From NCBI GenBank assembly GCA_017428085.1, contig JAFRRP010000023.1, positions 1 through 64,000 on the forward strand: a stretch of 64,000 bases of DNA, given 5' to 3'. Positions 24,436 through 32,956 of the stretch are shown piece by piece (position 1 is the stretch's first letter; each line of letters starts with the position of its first letter). The translations under genes and the position numbers were made by a program. The stretch is from Clostridia bacterium (GTDB taxonomy: Bacteria > Bacillota > Clostridia > Oscillospirales > Acutalibacteraceae). The notes below the pieces were generated by a model. It searched no databases. It was not told where the DNA came from and saw nothing but the letters and a program-made list of their open reading frames with translations.

Positions 24436-25011
24436 TCACAGGAGGATATCCTCCAGCCGACGCTTGGGAACGTAATGTACGTCGTTTTCATCCCGGTAAT
24501 AATCGAGAGACGCGCCGGGGGCGGCCTCCGTCAGCACCACCGTCTCGTCCGGCTTGCCGAAGGCCACGATCAGCAGCGGGACCAGATGGGACGGCAGCTC
24601 CAGCGCGGAAGAGATCTTCTCCGGGCTGAAATTGCCGATCATGATACCGCCGAGGCCCGCTTCCGTGGCGGCCAGCAGCATGGTCTGCGCCACGATGCCC
24701 ACGTCCTTTTGGAACCGGTTCAGGTCGCCCTGCCATTCTGTCTCCTGACAGATCACGATGAACGCCGTGGGGCGGTGCCCCGGATAAGGCAGGCCCTTTT
24801 CCGGCAGCGCCCGCGCCCAGCCCGTCAGCGGCTGGATCTTCTCCAACTGTTCTTTCTCGCACGCCAGATAGTACCGGAAGGGCTGCCTGTTCACGCTGGA
24901 GGGCGCGAAACGGGCGCAATCCACCAGCGCCGCCAACTCCTCCCGGGTGATTTTTCTGCTTTCGTCGTAGCCGCGCCAGCTGCGGCTTTTTTTGACCAGT
25001 TCCTTTATCAT
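24436..25011 (-). CDS. Nitroreductase-family flavoprotein
   Basis: A 191-aa protein with the FMN-binding start SRSWRGYDESRKI, the pattern LVDCARFAPSSVNRQPFRYY (Ser/Asn/Gln contacts to FMN), and EAGLGGIMIGNFSPE before IVAFGKPDE. Such enzymes reduce nitro groups, quinones or enones with NAD(P)H in the cytoplasm. The real substrate is unknown. It is convergent with the TraX gene (15 bases between stops) and divergent from the FAD oxidoreductase, with which it shares a promoter region. Confidence 0.92.
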   Translation of the reverse strand: MIKELVKKSRSWRGYDESRKITREELAALVDCARFAPSSVNRQPFRYYLACEKEQLEKIQPLTGWARALPEKGLPYPGHRPTAFIVICQETEWQGDLNRFQKDVGIVAQTMLLAATEAGLGGIMIGNFSPEKISSALELPSHLVPLLIVAFGKPDETVVLTEAAPGASLDYYRDENDVHYVPKRRLEDILL

Positions 25012-25050
25012 TTTTCTTCCCTCCGCATGAGATCTTTTTACGGTATTCGT

Positions 25051-25079
25051 ATTTTATCATATCCGACCGTATAAATCAA
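25051..25079 (-). promoter_or_regulatory. Promoter of the nitroreductase gene
   Basis: On the minus strand TTGATT (25079-25074), 17-bp spacer, TAAAAT (25056-25051). Confidence 0.75.
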
Positions 25080-25113
25080 GCGCGGCAAACTTTGACCGAT
25101 CCGCGCGGCGGCC

Positions 25114-25142
25114 TTGACAACCCGTATGCCGCCGTCTATACT
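25114..25142 (+). promoter_or_regulatory. Promoter of the FAD-dependent oxidoreductase
   Basis: TTGACA at 25114-25119, 17-bp spacer, TATACT at 25137-25142. Divergent from the nitroreductase promoter. Confidence 0.85.
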
Positions 25143-25185
25143 ATAGCTGAAAGCGTTGACAGAATAATTACAGGGAGATGAAGAA

Positions 25186-26529
25186 ATGGATACTTACGAT
25201 CTTATCGTGATCGGCGCGGGCACCACCGGAGCGTATCTGGCGCGGGAAATGGCCAAACGGGGCCGCAGCGTGCTGGCGGTCGAAAAGCTGCCGAAGACGA
25301 AGGTCGGCACCAAGTACGATATTTTCCATATCGAGAAAAAGGAATTCGACCGGCTGGATATCCCCCGCCCCGTACAGGGCGACAAGGCGTGGGCGTTCGA
25401 GTTTGAAAAGAACTACAACGCCGACCCGCTGACGAAATACCCCAAGTGCCAGATCAACCCCATCGTGGGGCTGCACATGCACGAATACACGCTGCTGCTG
25501 AACGAGCAGGCGGAGCAAGCGGGCGCGAAGCTTCTGTACTCCTGCGAGTTCCTGGATTTCCTTTATGACGACGCGGGAAAGATCTGCGGCGCAAAGGTGA
25601 AATACCGGGGCCGGGAGAAAAAGATCGCCGCGAAGATAGTGGCGGACTGCTCCGGCATGGCGGCGGTGGGCCGCACACGGCTGCCCGACGGTTACGGCGT
25701 GGACAACCGGCCCCTTACCGACGAGGACATGTTCTACGTGATCCTGAAATACGTGACGCTGAAGCGCCCGGAGGATTATCTGGAGGGCTCCACCTTCTGG
25801 GCTTACTACAAGGCGTGGATCGCCCCCTGCGCGGATCCCCACGGGGCCATCATCGGGCTCGGCGCGTGCCATTCCTATGAATACGCGGCGCAGGTGATGG
25901 AGGAAATGGAAAAGACCGTTCCCCTGCCGGAATACGACCTGGTGCGCGTCGAAAAAGGGCGCACGCCCTACACCCGCAGCCCCTATTCCATGGTGGCGGA
26001 CGGCTTTATCGTCTGCGGCGACGCGGGCAACTTTACCAAATCCGTCAACGGCGAGGGCGTGACCTCCTCCATGGTGCAGATACAGGCGGCCGCCGACACG
26101 CTGGACGCCGCCCTGCGGTATAACAAGGCAAACCGGGAGTTTTTGTGGAGCATCAACCGCGCCTACAACACCACGCAGGGGGCGGAGTTCGCCATGCTGC
26201 GGGCGCTGCTGACGGGCGTGGTCAACGCCGCAAACTTCGACGAGTTCCAGTACGCCTTTGAAAGCGGCATCATCAGCGACGAGCTGCTGAACGCCATGAA
26301 CGGCGCTTCCGTAACGCCGCAGACGCTGCTGACCGCGCTGAGCGGCTTCCTCAGCGGCATGGCAAACAAAAAAATACGGATGTCCACGGTAAAGGCGGCG
26401 GGCACGGCGCTGAAAAACGCGGCGGCGATCTTCAACCATTACCAGCGCTTCCCTTACAGCGAGCAGGGCTTTGACGAATGGCAAGAAAAAGCCGACGCGC
26501 TGTACGAAAAGATCGGCAAGATCAAATAA
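25186..26529 (+). CDS. FAD-dependent oxidoreductase, geranylgeranyl-reductase-like
   Basis: A 447-aa protein. It has the Rossmann FAD motif DLIVIGAGTTGAYLAREMAKRG at the N-terminus and the second FAD motif FIVCGDAGNFTKSVNGEGVTSSM near residue 280. This GDAG...GEG arrangement is found in the geranylgeranyl reductase / PHBH-like flavoproteins that reduce isoprenoid double bonds or hydroxylate aromatics. In an anaerobe a reductase role is more likely. The substrate is not known. A diverged relative with the same layout is at 47906. AGGGAGATG precedes the ATG. Confidence 0.83.
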   Translation: MDTYDLIVIGAGTTGAYLAREMAKRGRSVLAVEKLPKTKVGTKYDIFHIEKKEFDRLDIPRPVQGDKAWAFEFEKNYNADPLTKYPKCQINPIVGLHMHEYTLLLNEQAEQAGAKLLYSCEFLDFLYDDAGKICGAKVKYRGREKKIAAKIVADCSGMAAVGRTRLPDGYGVDNRPLTDEDMFYVILKYVTLKRPEDYLEGSTFWAYYKAWIAPCADPHGAIIGLGACHSYEYAAQVMEEMEKTVPLPEYDLVRVEKGRTPYTRSPYSMVADGFIVCGDAGNFTKSVNGEGVTSSMVQIQAAADTLDAALRYNKANREFLWSINRAYNTTQGAEFAMLRALLTGVVNAANFDEFQYAFESGIISDELLNAMNGASVTPQTLLTALSGFLSGMANKKIRMSTVKAAGTALKNAAAIFNHYQRFPYSEQGFDEWQEKADALYEKIGKIK

Positions 26530-26546
26530 ACGGTATACGCAAACGC

Positions 26547-26613
26547 AAGGGATCGGTCCGGCAGCCGCCGGACCGATCCCTTTCCTTACAACTTACATCT
26601 TAAAACTTACAAC
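26547..26613. terminator. Strong terminator hairpin followed by TTACAAC-type heptads
   Basis: A 13-bp perfect stem around GGATCGGTCCGGC...GCCGGACCGATCC (26549-26580), then CTTTCC and four heptads (TTACAAC, TTACATC, TTAAAAC, TTACAAC; 26586-26613). The hairpin lies between convergent genes and could serve both. The heptads end five bases before the stop codon of the minus-strand gene. Confidence 0.78.
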
Positions 26614-26617
26614 TGAA

Positions 26618-28396
26618 TCAGATCTTCACGTGCGCGTAAGAGTAATACGGGATCATGGACTTGATGACCTTGTAATTGACGCCCACGTTGGCGGAATAGC
26701 TGATGCCGAAATAGGTGCTGTTGGTGTTGCCCTTGCTCCACTCCGGATCGTACACCAGCCCGTCGATCTCCGCCCAGCCGTGGCCGCCGCTGTTGCAGCC
26801 GTAGACGTTTTCATACCCGATGGCCTTGGCCATGTAGGCGAAGGCGGCGGCGTAGCTGCAACAGTTGCCCTTGCCGCGCACGAACATGTCGTTGGCGTAG
26901 AGGATCGGCCAGTCGTCGCCCAGATAGTGGGGCGAACGGGGATTCGTCTCCCCGTAGGCGGTCTTGACGTAGCGGAAGCACGCCCACAGCTTTTCCTCCT
27001 TTGTCATACCCGGCTTGGTAGCCTTTTCCACCGCCAGAAACGCCCGGAACAGCGTCTTGTCGGCTTCCGTGGTCGCTTTGCGGGCCTTGCCTTCGGTGAC
27101 GATCCAGCTGACGCCGTCGATGGTCGCGGCGGTGCGGGCGGTCAGGTCCAGCACGCCGTTCACCAGGTACCAGTTCCCCTTCGTCCCTTTATACGTCGTG
27201 CTGACCACGGACTTCCCCTTGGTAAGCGTGCCGTCCTGATTGAAGTACAGCACCTTGCCGTCCACTTCCGTCCAGCCAGTGACCATCTCTCCGCAGACCT
27301 TGCAGCGCTTCGGGGATTTGGCCGTGGCCTCCGCCCAGTCGTGGCCGGGGGCGGGAAGGACCGTCACGTTCTTTTCGCCGCATACCTCGCACACGGCGGT
27401 CACGCTGCCCGGTACGGTACAGGCGGGCTCCACGGTGGTTTCCGCAAACCGATGGCCCGGCGCGGGCAGTTTGACGGTCTTCGTTTTGGCGCACACGCTG
27501 CAGGCGTATTTCTCGCTGCCGTCCCTGACGCAGGTGGGCTCCGTGCGGTCCTGCAGGGCAAAATCATGTCCCGCCGCGGGGATGGTGACGGCGCGGGCCT
27601 CGCCGCAGTAGGCGCACTCACAGGTCAGCGCGCCGGTGTTTTCGCAGGTCGGCGCCTGCTGCACGCTGACGGTATATTCGTGGCGGGGAGGCGTTTCCAG
27701 CCCCACGGAGGACCGCAGCGCCAGCCGCGCGTCCGCCGGGGTGATATCGCCGGAGCCGTCCATATCCGCGTAGGGCACGCGCTCGTCCGGGATGCGCTCC
27801 AATGCGACGGTCGCCCGCAGCAGCAGGCGCGCGTCCGCCGGCTTTACGCCGTTTTCGCCGTCCACGTCGCCCAGACACACACTTTCAGCACGCTCCCCTT
27901 CCGGCGGCACGGGCGCGTCGGTGAATTCATATCCGCACAGCAGGCAGGTGTGCCGCGTAAAGCCCTCCTCCGTCTGGGTGGGCGGGACCGTTTCGTCGGC
28001 ATACTCGCAGTCGGCGGTCCGTTCGCCGCCGCACAGCAGGCAGGTTTCGGCGTGGGCGCCGTCCCCGCTGCTGCGGTAAACCGGCGGCTCCGCGTAGACG
28101 CAGGCCTGTTCCGATCGTTCGCCGCAAAGCTTGCATATTGCGGCGTGGCGGCCCTCTTCCAGAAATTCGTACGTTTCAAACACGTGCTCGCAGGGAGCGG
28201 CGTCCGTGGGGCTCGCGGGAGCGTCCGTTGCAGTAGCGTCCGTCTCCGTGGCGGTAGGGTCAACGGCGTCCGTGCCGGTGTACTTTGCCGGGTTCTCCGT
28301 CGGTGCGGAAACGGCGGCGACGAACAGCAGGCCGCATAGGATCAGCGCCGAAAGAACGGCGGCGCTGAGTATCGTTCTCAGCTTATGGTGCGTCAT
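26618..28396 (-). CDS. Secreted modular protein: Cys-pair repeats, dockerin, wall-binding-like repeat, transglutaminase
   Basis: A 592-aa protein. A signal peptide or anchor covers residues 8-31. A Thr/Ala linker and three repeats with CxxCG pairs (ICKLCGER, TCLLCGGE, TCLLCGYE) follow. A type I dockerin spans about 172-232 (CLGDVDGENGVKPADARLLL, ADMDGSGDITPADARLALR). Four more Cys-pair repeats of the AGHDF...C..CG type come next, then a wall-binding-like unit GWTEVDGKVLYFNQDGTL, and a transglutaminase-like domain with Cys near 509 (GKGNCCSYAAAF), His near 537 (GGHGWAEI) and Asp near 550 (VYDPEW). It probably works as a surface peptidase or cross-linker displayed through cohesin. The ATG at 28396 follows AAAGGGA. 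Confidence 0.85.
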   Translation of the reverse strand: MTHHKLRTILSAAVLSALILCGLLFVAAVSAPTENPAKYTGTDAVDPTATETDATATDAPASPTDAAPCEHVFETYEFLEEGRHAAICKLCGERSEQACVYAEPPVYRSSGDGAHAETCLLCGGERTADCEYADETVPPTQTEEGFTRHTCLLCGYEFTDAPVPPEGERAESVCLGDVDGENGVKPADARLLLRATVALERIPDERVPYADMDGSGDITPADARLALRSSVGLETPPRHEYTVSVQQAPTCENTGALTCECAYCGEARAVTIPAAGHDFALQDRTEPTCVRDGSEKYACSVCAKTKTVKLPAPGHRFAETTVEPACTVPGSVTAVCEVCGEKNVTVLPAPGHDWAEATAKSPKRCKVCGEMVTGWTEVDGKVLYFNQDGTLTKGKSVVSTTYKGTKGNWYLVNGVLDLTARTAATIDGVSWIVTEGKARKATTEADKTLFRAFLAVEKATKPGMTKEEKLWACFRYVKTAYGETNPRSPHYLGDDWPILYANDMFVRGKGNCCSYAAAFAYMAKAIGYENVYGCNSGGHGWAEIDGLVYDPEWSKGNTNSTYFGISYSANVGVNYKVIKSMIPYYSYAHVKI

Positions 28397-28430
28397 GTTC
28401 GGATCCCTTTCACAGTGGTATACGTCCAAA

Positions 28431-28459
28431 ATTGTATCATGCGGTCTCTGCGGTGTCAA
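28431..28459 (-). promoter_or_regulatory. Promoter of the dockerin-transglutaminase gene
   Basis: On the minus strand TTGACA (28459-28454), 17-bp spacer, TACAAT (28436-28431). Confidence 0.85.
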
Positions 28460-28564
28460 TACGTCCCTCTCGTTTCTTTTTATAAAAACAGAAAGCCGTT
28501 TTTGTGACATGTGACGAAAACATGTAAAAACCGCGGCGCAGCGGAACCGCAGACAAAAAGTCAC

Positions 28565-28592
28565 TTGAATTTCGCATAAAATGTTGTATAAT
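28565..28592 (+). promoter_or_regulatory. Promoter of the zinc-ribbon/BIG2/GPH operon
   Basis: TTGAAT at 28565-28570, 16-bp spacer, TATAAT at 28587-28592. Confidence 0.75.
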
Positions 28593-28635
28593 ACAGTTAT
28601 ACTGTTTAAAATTATCGGATTTGGGAGGAATTTTT

Positions 28636-29523
28636 ATGGCCAATTGTCCGAAATGCGGACATAAGCTGCGGCTGACCGATCTGAGCCAGTTCTGCCCCGA
28701 GTGCGGCGTGAATATGCGGTTCGTGGGGTTTGAGGAAAACTTCTACCGCGAAGCGAAATACGCCGAGCTGGCGCAGGCCAACGTGAAGGTCAAGTTCAAG
28801 CGCTTCAAGGCGGCGTTCCTGGGCTCAAAGCTCACCATCGTCCGCCTGTGCTTCGCCGTGCTGCCCGTGCTGGCGCTGCTGGTCCCCAACGGCTCCTTCT
28901 CGCTGGCGCTGCCGTTCTACGAGAAGAAGATCGACTTCGGCCTGTTGGGGCTGGTGTCGCTGTTCACCGGCGGCGGCGATTTCGGCTACGTGACGCAGAT
29001 GCCCGGCTCCGAGCTGGCGGGCGGGCAGTTCGCCGCTCTGCGGACGGCGCTGTTCGGCTATCTGGCGGTGGCCGCCTTCGCGGTGTTCACGCTGCTGGCC
29101 TCTCTCTTATGCTTCATCAGCATTAAAAACATGCAGAAGGTCGTCAGCGGGTTCGCCTGCGCGGGCATCGTCGTCAGTATCGTCGCCATGGTCCTGATCG
29201 GCGTCTTCGCCAAAACGCCCGGCGAGGTCGGCATCCTGACCGGCAAGGGCGGCGTGGGACTGCTGGCCGCGGTCGCGGCCTTCGCGGCGGTGATCGTCGT
29301 CAACCTGCTGCTGGACAAAAAGGGCATCCCCGTGGAATACGCGGAGGGCATGGAGGAACGCGCGCGGCTGTACAAAGAGCTGAAGGCCGGCAATCTGGAC
29401 CTCGACAAGCTGCCCCAGCCCATCGTGGAGACCGCCGAAACGCGGAAGATCGACGAGGAGATCGCCAAGGAGCAGGAAGATTACCGCAAGGCTCACGAAA
29501 AGGAGGCGGAGCAGGATGGCTGA
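28636..29523 (+). CDS. Zinc-ribbon membrane protein
   Basis: A 295-aa protein beginning MANCPKCGHKLRLTD and QFCPECGVNMR, a zinc ribbon with two CxxC pairs. About four transmembrane helices follow (LTIVRLCFAVLPVLALLVP, YLAVAAFAVFTLLASLLCFI, VVSGFACAGIVVSIVAMVL, VGLLAAVAAFAAVIVVNLLL), then a charged cytoplasmic tail. Zinc-ribbon membrane proteins of this kind are common in Clostridia and are unassigned. GGGAGGA precedes the ATG at 28636. The gene overlaps the next by eight bases, so translation is coupled. Confidence 0.82.
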   Translation: MANCPKCGHKLRLTDLSQFCPECGVNMRFVGFEENFYREAKYAELAQANVKVKFKRFKAAFLGSKLTIVRLCFAVLPVLALLVPNGSFSLALPFYEKKIDFGLLGLVSLFTGGGDFGYVTQMPGSELAGGQFAALRTALFGYLAVAAFAVFTLLASLLCFISIKNMQKVVSGFACAGIVVSIVAMVLIGVFAKTPGEVGILTGKGGVGLLAAVAAFAAVIVVNLLLDKKGIPVEYAEGMEERARLYKELKAGNLDLDKLPQPIVETAETRKIDEEIAKEQEDYRKAHEKEAEQDG

Positions 29524-30970
29524 TACCAACGTAAAAATGCCCGATAAAGAAGAATTATTGCGGCAGGAAGAAGAACTGGAAAAGAAAAATAAAGCGATGT
29601 ACCCCGTGATCATCACGGTGCTGTGCCTGATCTTCGCGGTGGGCTTCATCTACGGCATCCGGCTGCTGCTGAACATGGAGGGCACCTTCCCGCCCTCGGT
29701 GCTGACTGAGGGAAAAACGCCCGTGCCGCAGACCAACGAGGAGCTGGCCGACTATCTCAACGGCGTGGTGGAAGCCGCCGTCGCCGCGAAGCCCAAAACG
29801 GACATGGAATGGAAATTCCGCGTGAACAACGATTCCGTGACCACCGACGGTTCCGAATCGCTGAAAAACACGCTGCTGTTCCTGATCGACCCGGCAGAGG
29901 ACGCGATCTCCGACGGGATCGAGAAGCGCGGCGTCGACTACGGCGAGGACATGAGCACGATACTCTGGAAGCCCAACCTCACCGCCGCGGATATCGAGAG
30001 CTTTACCTGCGATTACATCTACTACCGCTGCAAATCCTGCGGTCAGACCAGCGCGGAACCGGTGGAGAAATGCGACGTCTGCGGCTCCGACTATCCCTAT
30101 CTGATGCACTATAAAGACAATTACGGTTTCACCGTGGTACTGAAAAACGACGCGGGACTGGCCGCGCGGCTGTTCACGCCGAACACGAACGACGTCGTTT
30201 CCATGATCCGCCCCGAAGTGGAGCCCTTCGCCGCCCTTTCGGATATCCAGTCGGAGATCACAGGCCTGAGCATCCGCTTTGAGACGAACCGCGCCACCGA
30301 CGAGCTGAAGAACCTGATCTACCATAAGGACGTGAGCGCCTCCGCCGACGTGCTCGTCAGGGACATACACCTGGGGGCTGATCCGGCCGACTGCTCCGCC
30401 GACCTGACGGAGGAGAGCGTGTTCACGTTCACCTGGCCCGCCGTGGTGCTGAACCGGCACGAGCTGACGCTGGCCCCCGGCAAGCGGGAGCAGATCACCG
30501 CGGAACGCATCTGCGACGACCCCAAGGCATATACCATCACCTGGACCTCCTCCGACGAAAGCGTAGTGACCGTGGACAAGAAGGGCTACGTGAAGGCCGG
30601 CAAACTGACAGGAGACGAGCCCGGCAAGGCCACCGTGACGGCGAGCTTTGAGTTCGACGGAAAGACCTATTCCGATTCCTGCGAGGTGACGGTGAAGGTC
30701 TCCGTGGAATACATCCAGCTCAACCGCCATAAGCTGACGCTGAACGCCGGCGAAACGGAGACCCTGATCGCGAAAGTCGCCAGCGACAACAAGGGCTTCG
30801 CCATGAAAAAGCCCACCGTGCAGACCGTATCGTGGTTCACCACGGACGAGAGCGTAGCCACGGTTGACGAGAACGGCACCGTAACGGCCGTCGCCCCCGG
30901 CACCGCCACCGTCTACGCCCTTTCCGACGACGAGTATTACCGCTCGTCCTGTGAAGTCACCGTGAAGTAA
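29516..30970 (+). CDS. Membrane-anchored protein with Cys-pair region and two BIG2-like Ig domains
   Basis: A 484-aa protein. A charged N-terminus with a coiled-coil-like EELLRQEEELEKKNK is followed by one transmembrane helix (about 27-47, VIITVLCLIFAVGFIYGIRL). The extracellular part contains a four-Cys segment, CKSCGQ...CDVCGSD (about 173-190), and two tandem BIG2-type domains at the C-terminus (ESVVTVDKKGYVKAGKL and ESVATVDENGTVTAVAPG). BIG2 domains mediate adhesion or wall attachment. It sits between a zinc-ribbon membrane protein and a sugar transporter in one operon. The function is unknown. Confidence 0.82.
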   Translation: MADTNVKMPDKEELLRQEEELEKKNKAMYPVIITVLCLIFAVGFIYGIRLLLNMEGTFPPSVLTEGKTPVPQTNEELADYLNGVVEAAVAAKPKTDMEWKFRVNNDSVTTDGSESLKNTLLFLIDPAEDAISDGIEKRGVDYGEDMSTILWKPNLTAADIESFTCDYIYYRCKSCGQTSAEPVEKCDVCGSDYPYLMHYKDNYGFTVVLKNDAGLAARLFTPNTNDVVSMIRPEVEPFAALSDIQSEITGLSIRFETNRATDELKNLIYHKDVSASADVLVRDIHLGADPADCSADLTEESVFTFTWPAVVLNRHELTLAPGKREQITAERICDDPKAYTITWTSSDESVVTVDKKGYVKAGKLTGDEPGKATVTASFEFDGKTYSDSCEVTVKVSVEYIQLNRHKLTLNAGETETLIAKVASDNKGFAMKKPTVQTVSWFTTDESVATVDENGTVTAVAPGTATVYALSDDEYYRSSCEVTVK

Positions 30971-30987
30971 GGAGGGAGAACGCGAAA

Positions 30988-32601
30988 ATGGCTGACGAAA
31001 AGAACACCAAGTCTTTTGTGGAAGGCGTATTTTCGGCGGAAGACAACTCCGCGGCGAATATCTCCGAACAAAAGCTGAACAAATACAGCGCCCTTGCCAC
31101 GAAGATGTTCCACACCGGCGTGCTGAGCCCCAAGGAGATGGCCTACCCCGCGATCTCCGACCTGGCCAGCAAGCTGATGGCGGCGCTGGACAACTACAAG
31201 ATGCTGTACTACGTCAAGGTGCTGAAGATCGACCTGACCTACATCGTCCTCATCGACATGCTCATCGGTCTTTACAACACCCTGAACGACCCGCTGATGG
31301 GCGCGCTGTACGACCGCACCCGTACCCGCTGGGGCAAGGCCCGCCCCTACATCCTGCTGGGCGCCGCCCCGTTCTATCTTTCCACGGCGCTGCTGTACTG
31401 CGGCGGCCTGTTCTTCGGCACCGCTACCGCCAACGACCCGAAAAAGATCATCTACGTCTTTCTGATGCTGTTCATACAGGAGACCTTCTCCACCATCTAC
31501 GGCATCCCGCGGGGGCATATGCTCTCCATGCAGACGGTGAACCCCAGCGACCGTATCGCGGTGGGCCTGCTGCAGCAGTATATCGGCGGCCTGGGCGCCG
31601 GCATCATCTACGCCATGTTCGCCCCCATCATCGACTTTACGGAGCACGGCTACATCCACGTGTCCCTGCCCGTGCTGTACTCGGTCGTGGCCATCGTGGC
31701 CTCCACGGCGGGCGTCGTCGGCAACATGAGCATGGCCATCCACTGCAAGGAGCGCATCATGCTGCAGCCCAAGCCCGCGCCCCTGTCCAAGTCCCTGTTC
31801 TATATGCTGAAAAACAAGTACCTGCTGCGCAACACCATCGCCGCCTACTCCACCTCGTTCATCAGCAGCGGCGGCTACTCCTGGGACGTGACGACGCATC
31901 TGGAGATCTTCGGCAGCGACAAGGTGCCCGGCTCCGTCGCCAACTTCTTCGTGGAGCTGGGGCAGAATATCGTCAACCCCCTCAGCCTGACGTTCATCCC
32001 CAAATTCCAGAAGATGTTCAAAAACAACCGTTCCGCCATCATCACCCTGCGGCTGTGGGACCTGCTGACCAAGGTGGTGATGTGCGTGCTGACCATCCCC
32101 TTTGTGGATAAGCGTCTGTTCATCTGTATCGTCTCCTTCGTCTGCCTGACCGTCGACGCCGCCAACAACGGCCCCGCCAGCGTGTTCGAGGCGGAGGTCG
32201 GCAGAGAGATCAACGACTACACGGAGTATATGACCGGCGAACGGCCCGACGGCACCATCGGCATCTTCGTGCAGCTGCTGGGCGAGTTCATCCGCCCCAT
32301 CCGCACGGCGTTCGGCCTGGCGATGATCAAGTGGAGCGGTTACGACACCACCCTGCCGCAGCGTCCCTGGGCGCAGGGCAGCAAGCTCGTGTACCAGAGA
32401 GTGTTCTTCCTGTACCGGGGACTGGGCATCTTCGGCACCCTCGTGAACATCATCCCCTATTTCTTCTACGATCTGGTAGGGGAAAAGCGGGAGGCGATGT
32501 ACATCGCCCTCAACGAGCGCCGCGCGCTGCTTGCCAAAGAGGACAAGACCAACGAGGCGCTGGAAGAACTCATCTCCAGCATCTCCGAAGAGACGACCTG
32601 A
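30988..32601 (+). CDS. GPH-family (MFS) sugar or glycoside transporter
   Basis: A 537-aa protein with about 12 transmembrane helices. The loop LMGALYDRTRTRWGKARPYI is the hallmark of the glycoside-pentoside-hexuronide:cation symporter family. The N-terminus carries an extra 35-40 polar residues compared with typical members and the tail is acidic (ALEELISSISEETT). Members import oligosaccharides, glycosides or uronates with Na or H. It closes the three-gene operon, 17 bases after the BIG2 protein, with AAGGAGGGAG before the ATG. It could supply products of the nearby plant-wall enzymes. Confidence 0.87.
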   Translation: MADEKNTKSFVEGVFSAEDNSAANISEQKLNKYSALATKMFHTGVLSPKEMAYPAISDLASKLMAALDNYKMLYYVKVLKIDLTYIVLIDMLIGLYNTLNDPLMGALYDRTRTRWGKARPYILLGAAPFYLSTALLYCGGLFFGTATANDPKKIIYVFLMLFIQETFSTIYGIPRGHMLSMQTVNPSDRIAVGLLQQYIGGLGAGIIYAMFAPIIDFTEHGYIHVSLPVLYSVVAIVASTAGVVGNMSMAIHCKERIMLQPKPAPLSKSLFYMLKNKYLLRNTIAAYSTSFISSGGYSWDVTTHLEIFGSDKVPGSVANFFVELGQNIVNPLSLTFIPKFQKMFKNNRSAIITLRLWDLLTKVVMCVLTIPFVDKRLFICIVSFVCLTVDAANNGPASVFEAEVGREINDYTEYMTGERPDGTIGIFVQLLGEFIRPIRTAFGLAMIKWSGYDTTLPQRPWAQGSKLVYQRVFFLYRGLGIFGTLVNIIPYFFYDLVGEKREAMYIALNERRALLAKEDKTNEALEELISSISEETT

Positions 32602-32619
32602 ACACGGACATAAAACGCA

Positions 32620-32655
32620 AAGGGACCCGGACACGCGTCCGGGTCCCTTTTTGCT
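32620..32655 (+). terminator. Rho-independent terminator of the GPH operon
   Basis: AAAGGGACCCGGAC...GTCCGGGTCCCTTTTT, a 12-bp stem with T run. Confidence 0.93.
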
Positions 32656-32685
32656 TTTTATTTATGGCGCGGGATAAAAAACCGC

Positions 32686-32916
32686 TTATTCCGCCCTGCC
32701 GACGTCAATGATCAGCTTGCCGCACGTTTTGCAGTAGGACGCGCTGACGGTCGCCGCGCCGGCCCATTCCGACGCAAGGCAGAACTCGTCGGCTTCCGGG
32801 TCCAGACGGATCATCCGCCAGATCCGGCTGTGGTTTTTCGTAATGAAATCCATCCTGACGCCGTCCGCGCGGATCTCCCCGTCTTTCATCTGACCGGAAC
32901 AGATCGGACAAATCAT
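32686..32916 (-). CDS. Small zinc-ribbon protein, DUF6487-like
   Basis: A 76-aa protein starting MICPICSGQMKDGEIRADG, with a second pair in YCKTCGKLIIDV; the pairs CxxC near residues 3-6 and 64-67 form a probable zinc site. The frame starts with two TTG codons, but the ATG at 32916 has GGGAGG at eight bases and is chosen. The family is widespread in Clostridia with unknown role. It probably shares a minus-strand unit with the HTH gene upstream. Confidence 0.78.
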   Translation of the reverse strand: MICPICSGQMKDGEIRADGVRMDFITKNHSRIWRMIRLDPEADEFCLASEWAGAATVSASYCKTCGKLIIDVGRAE

Positions 32917-32956
32917 CAACAATACCTCCCATGAGCACGATCGCAGAAAAACACTG

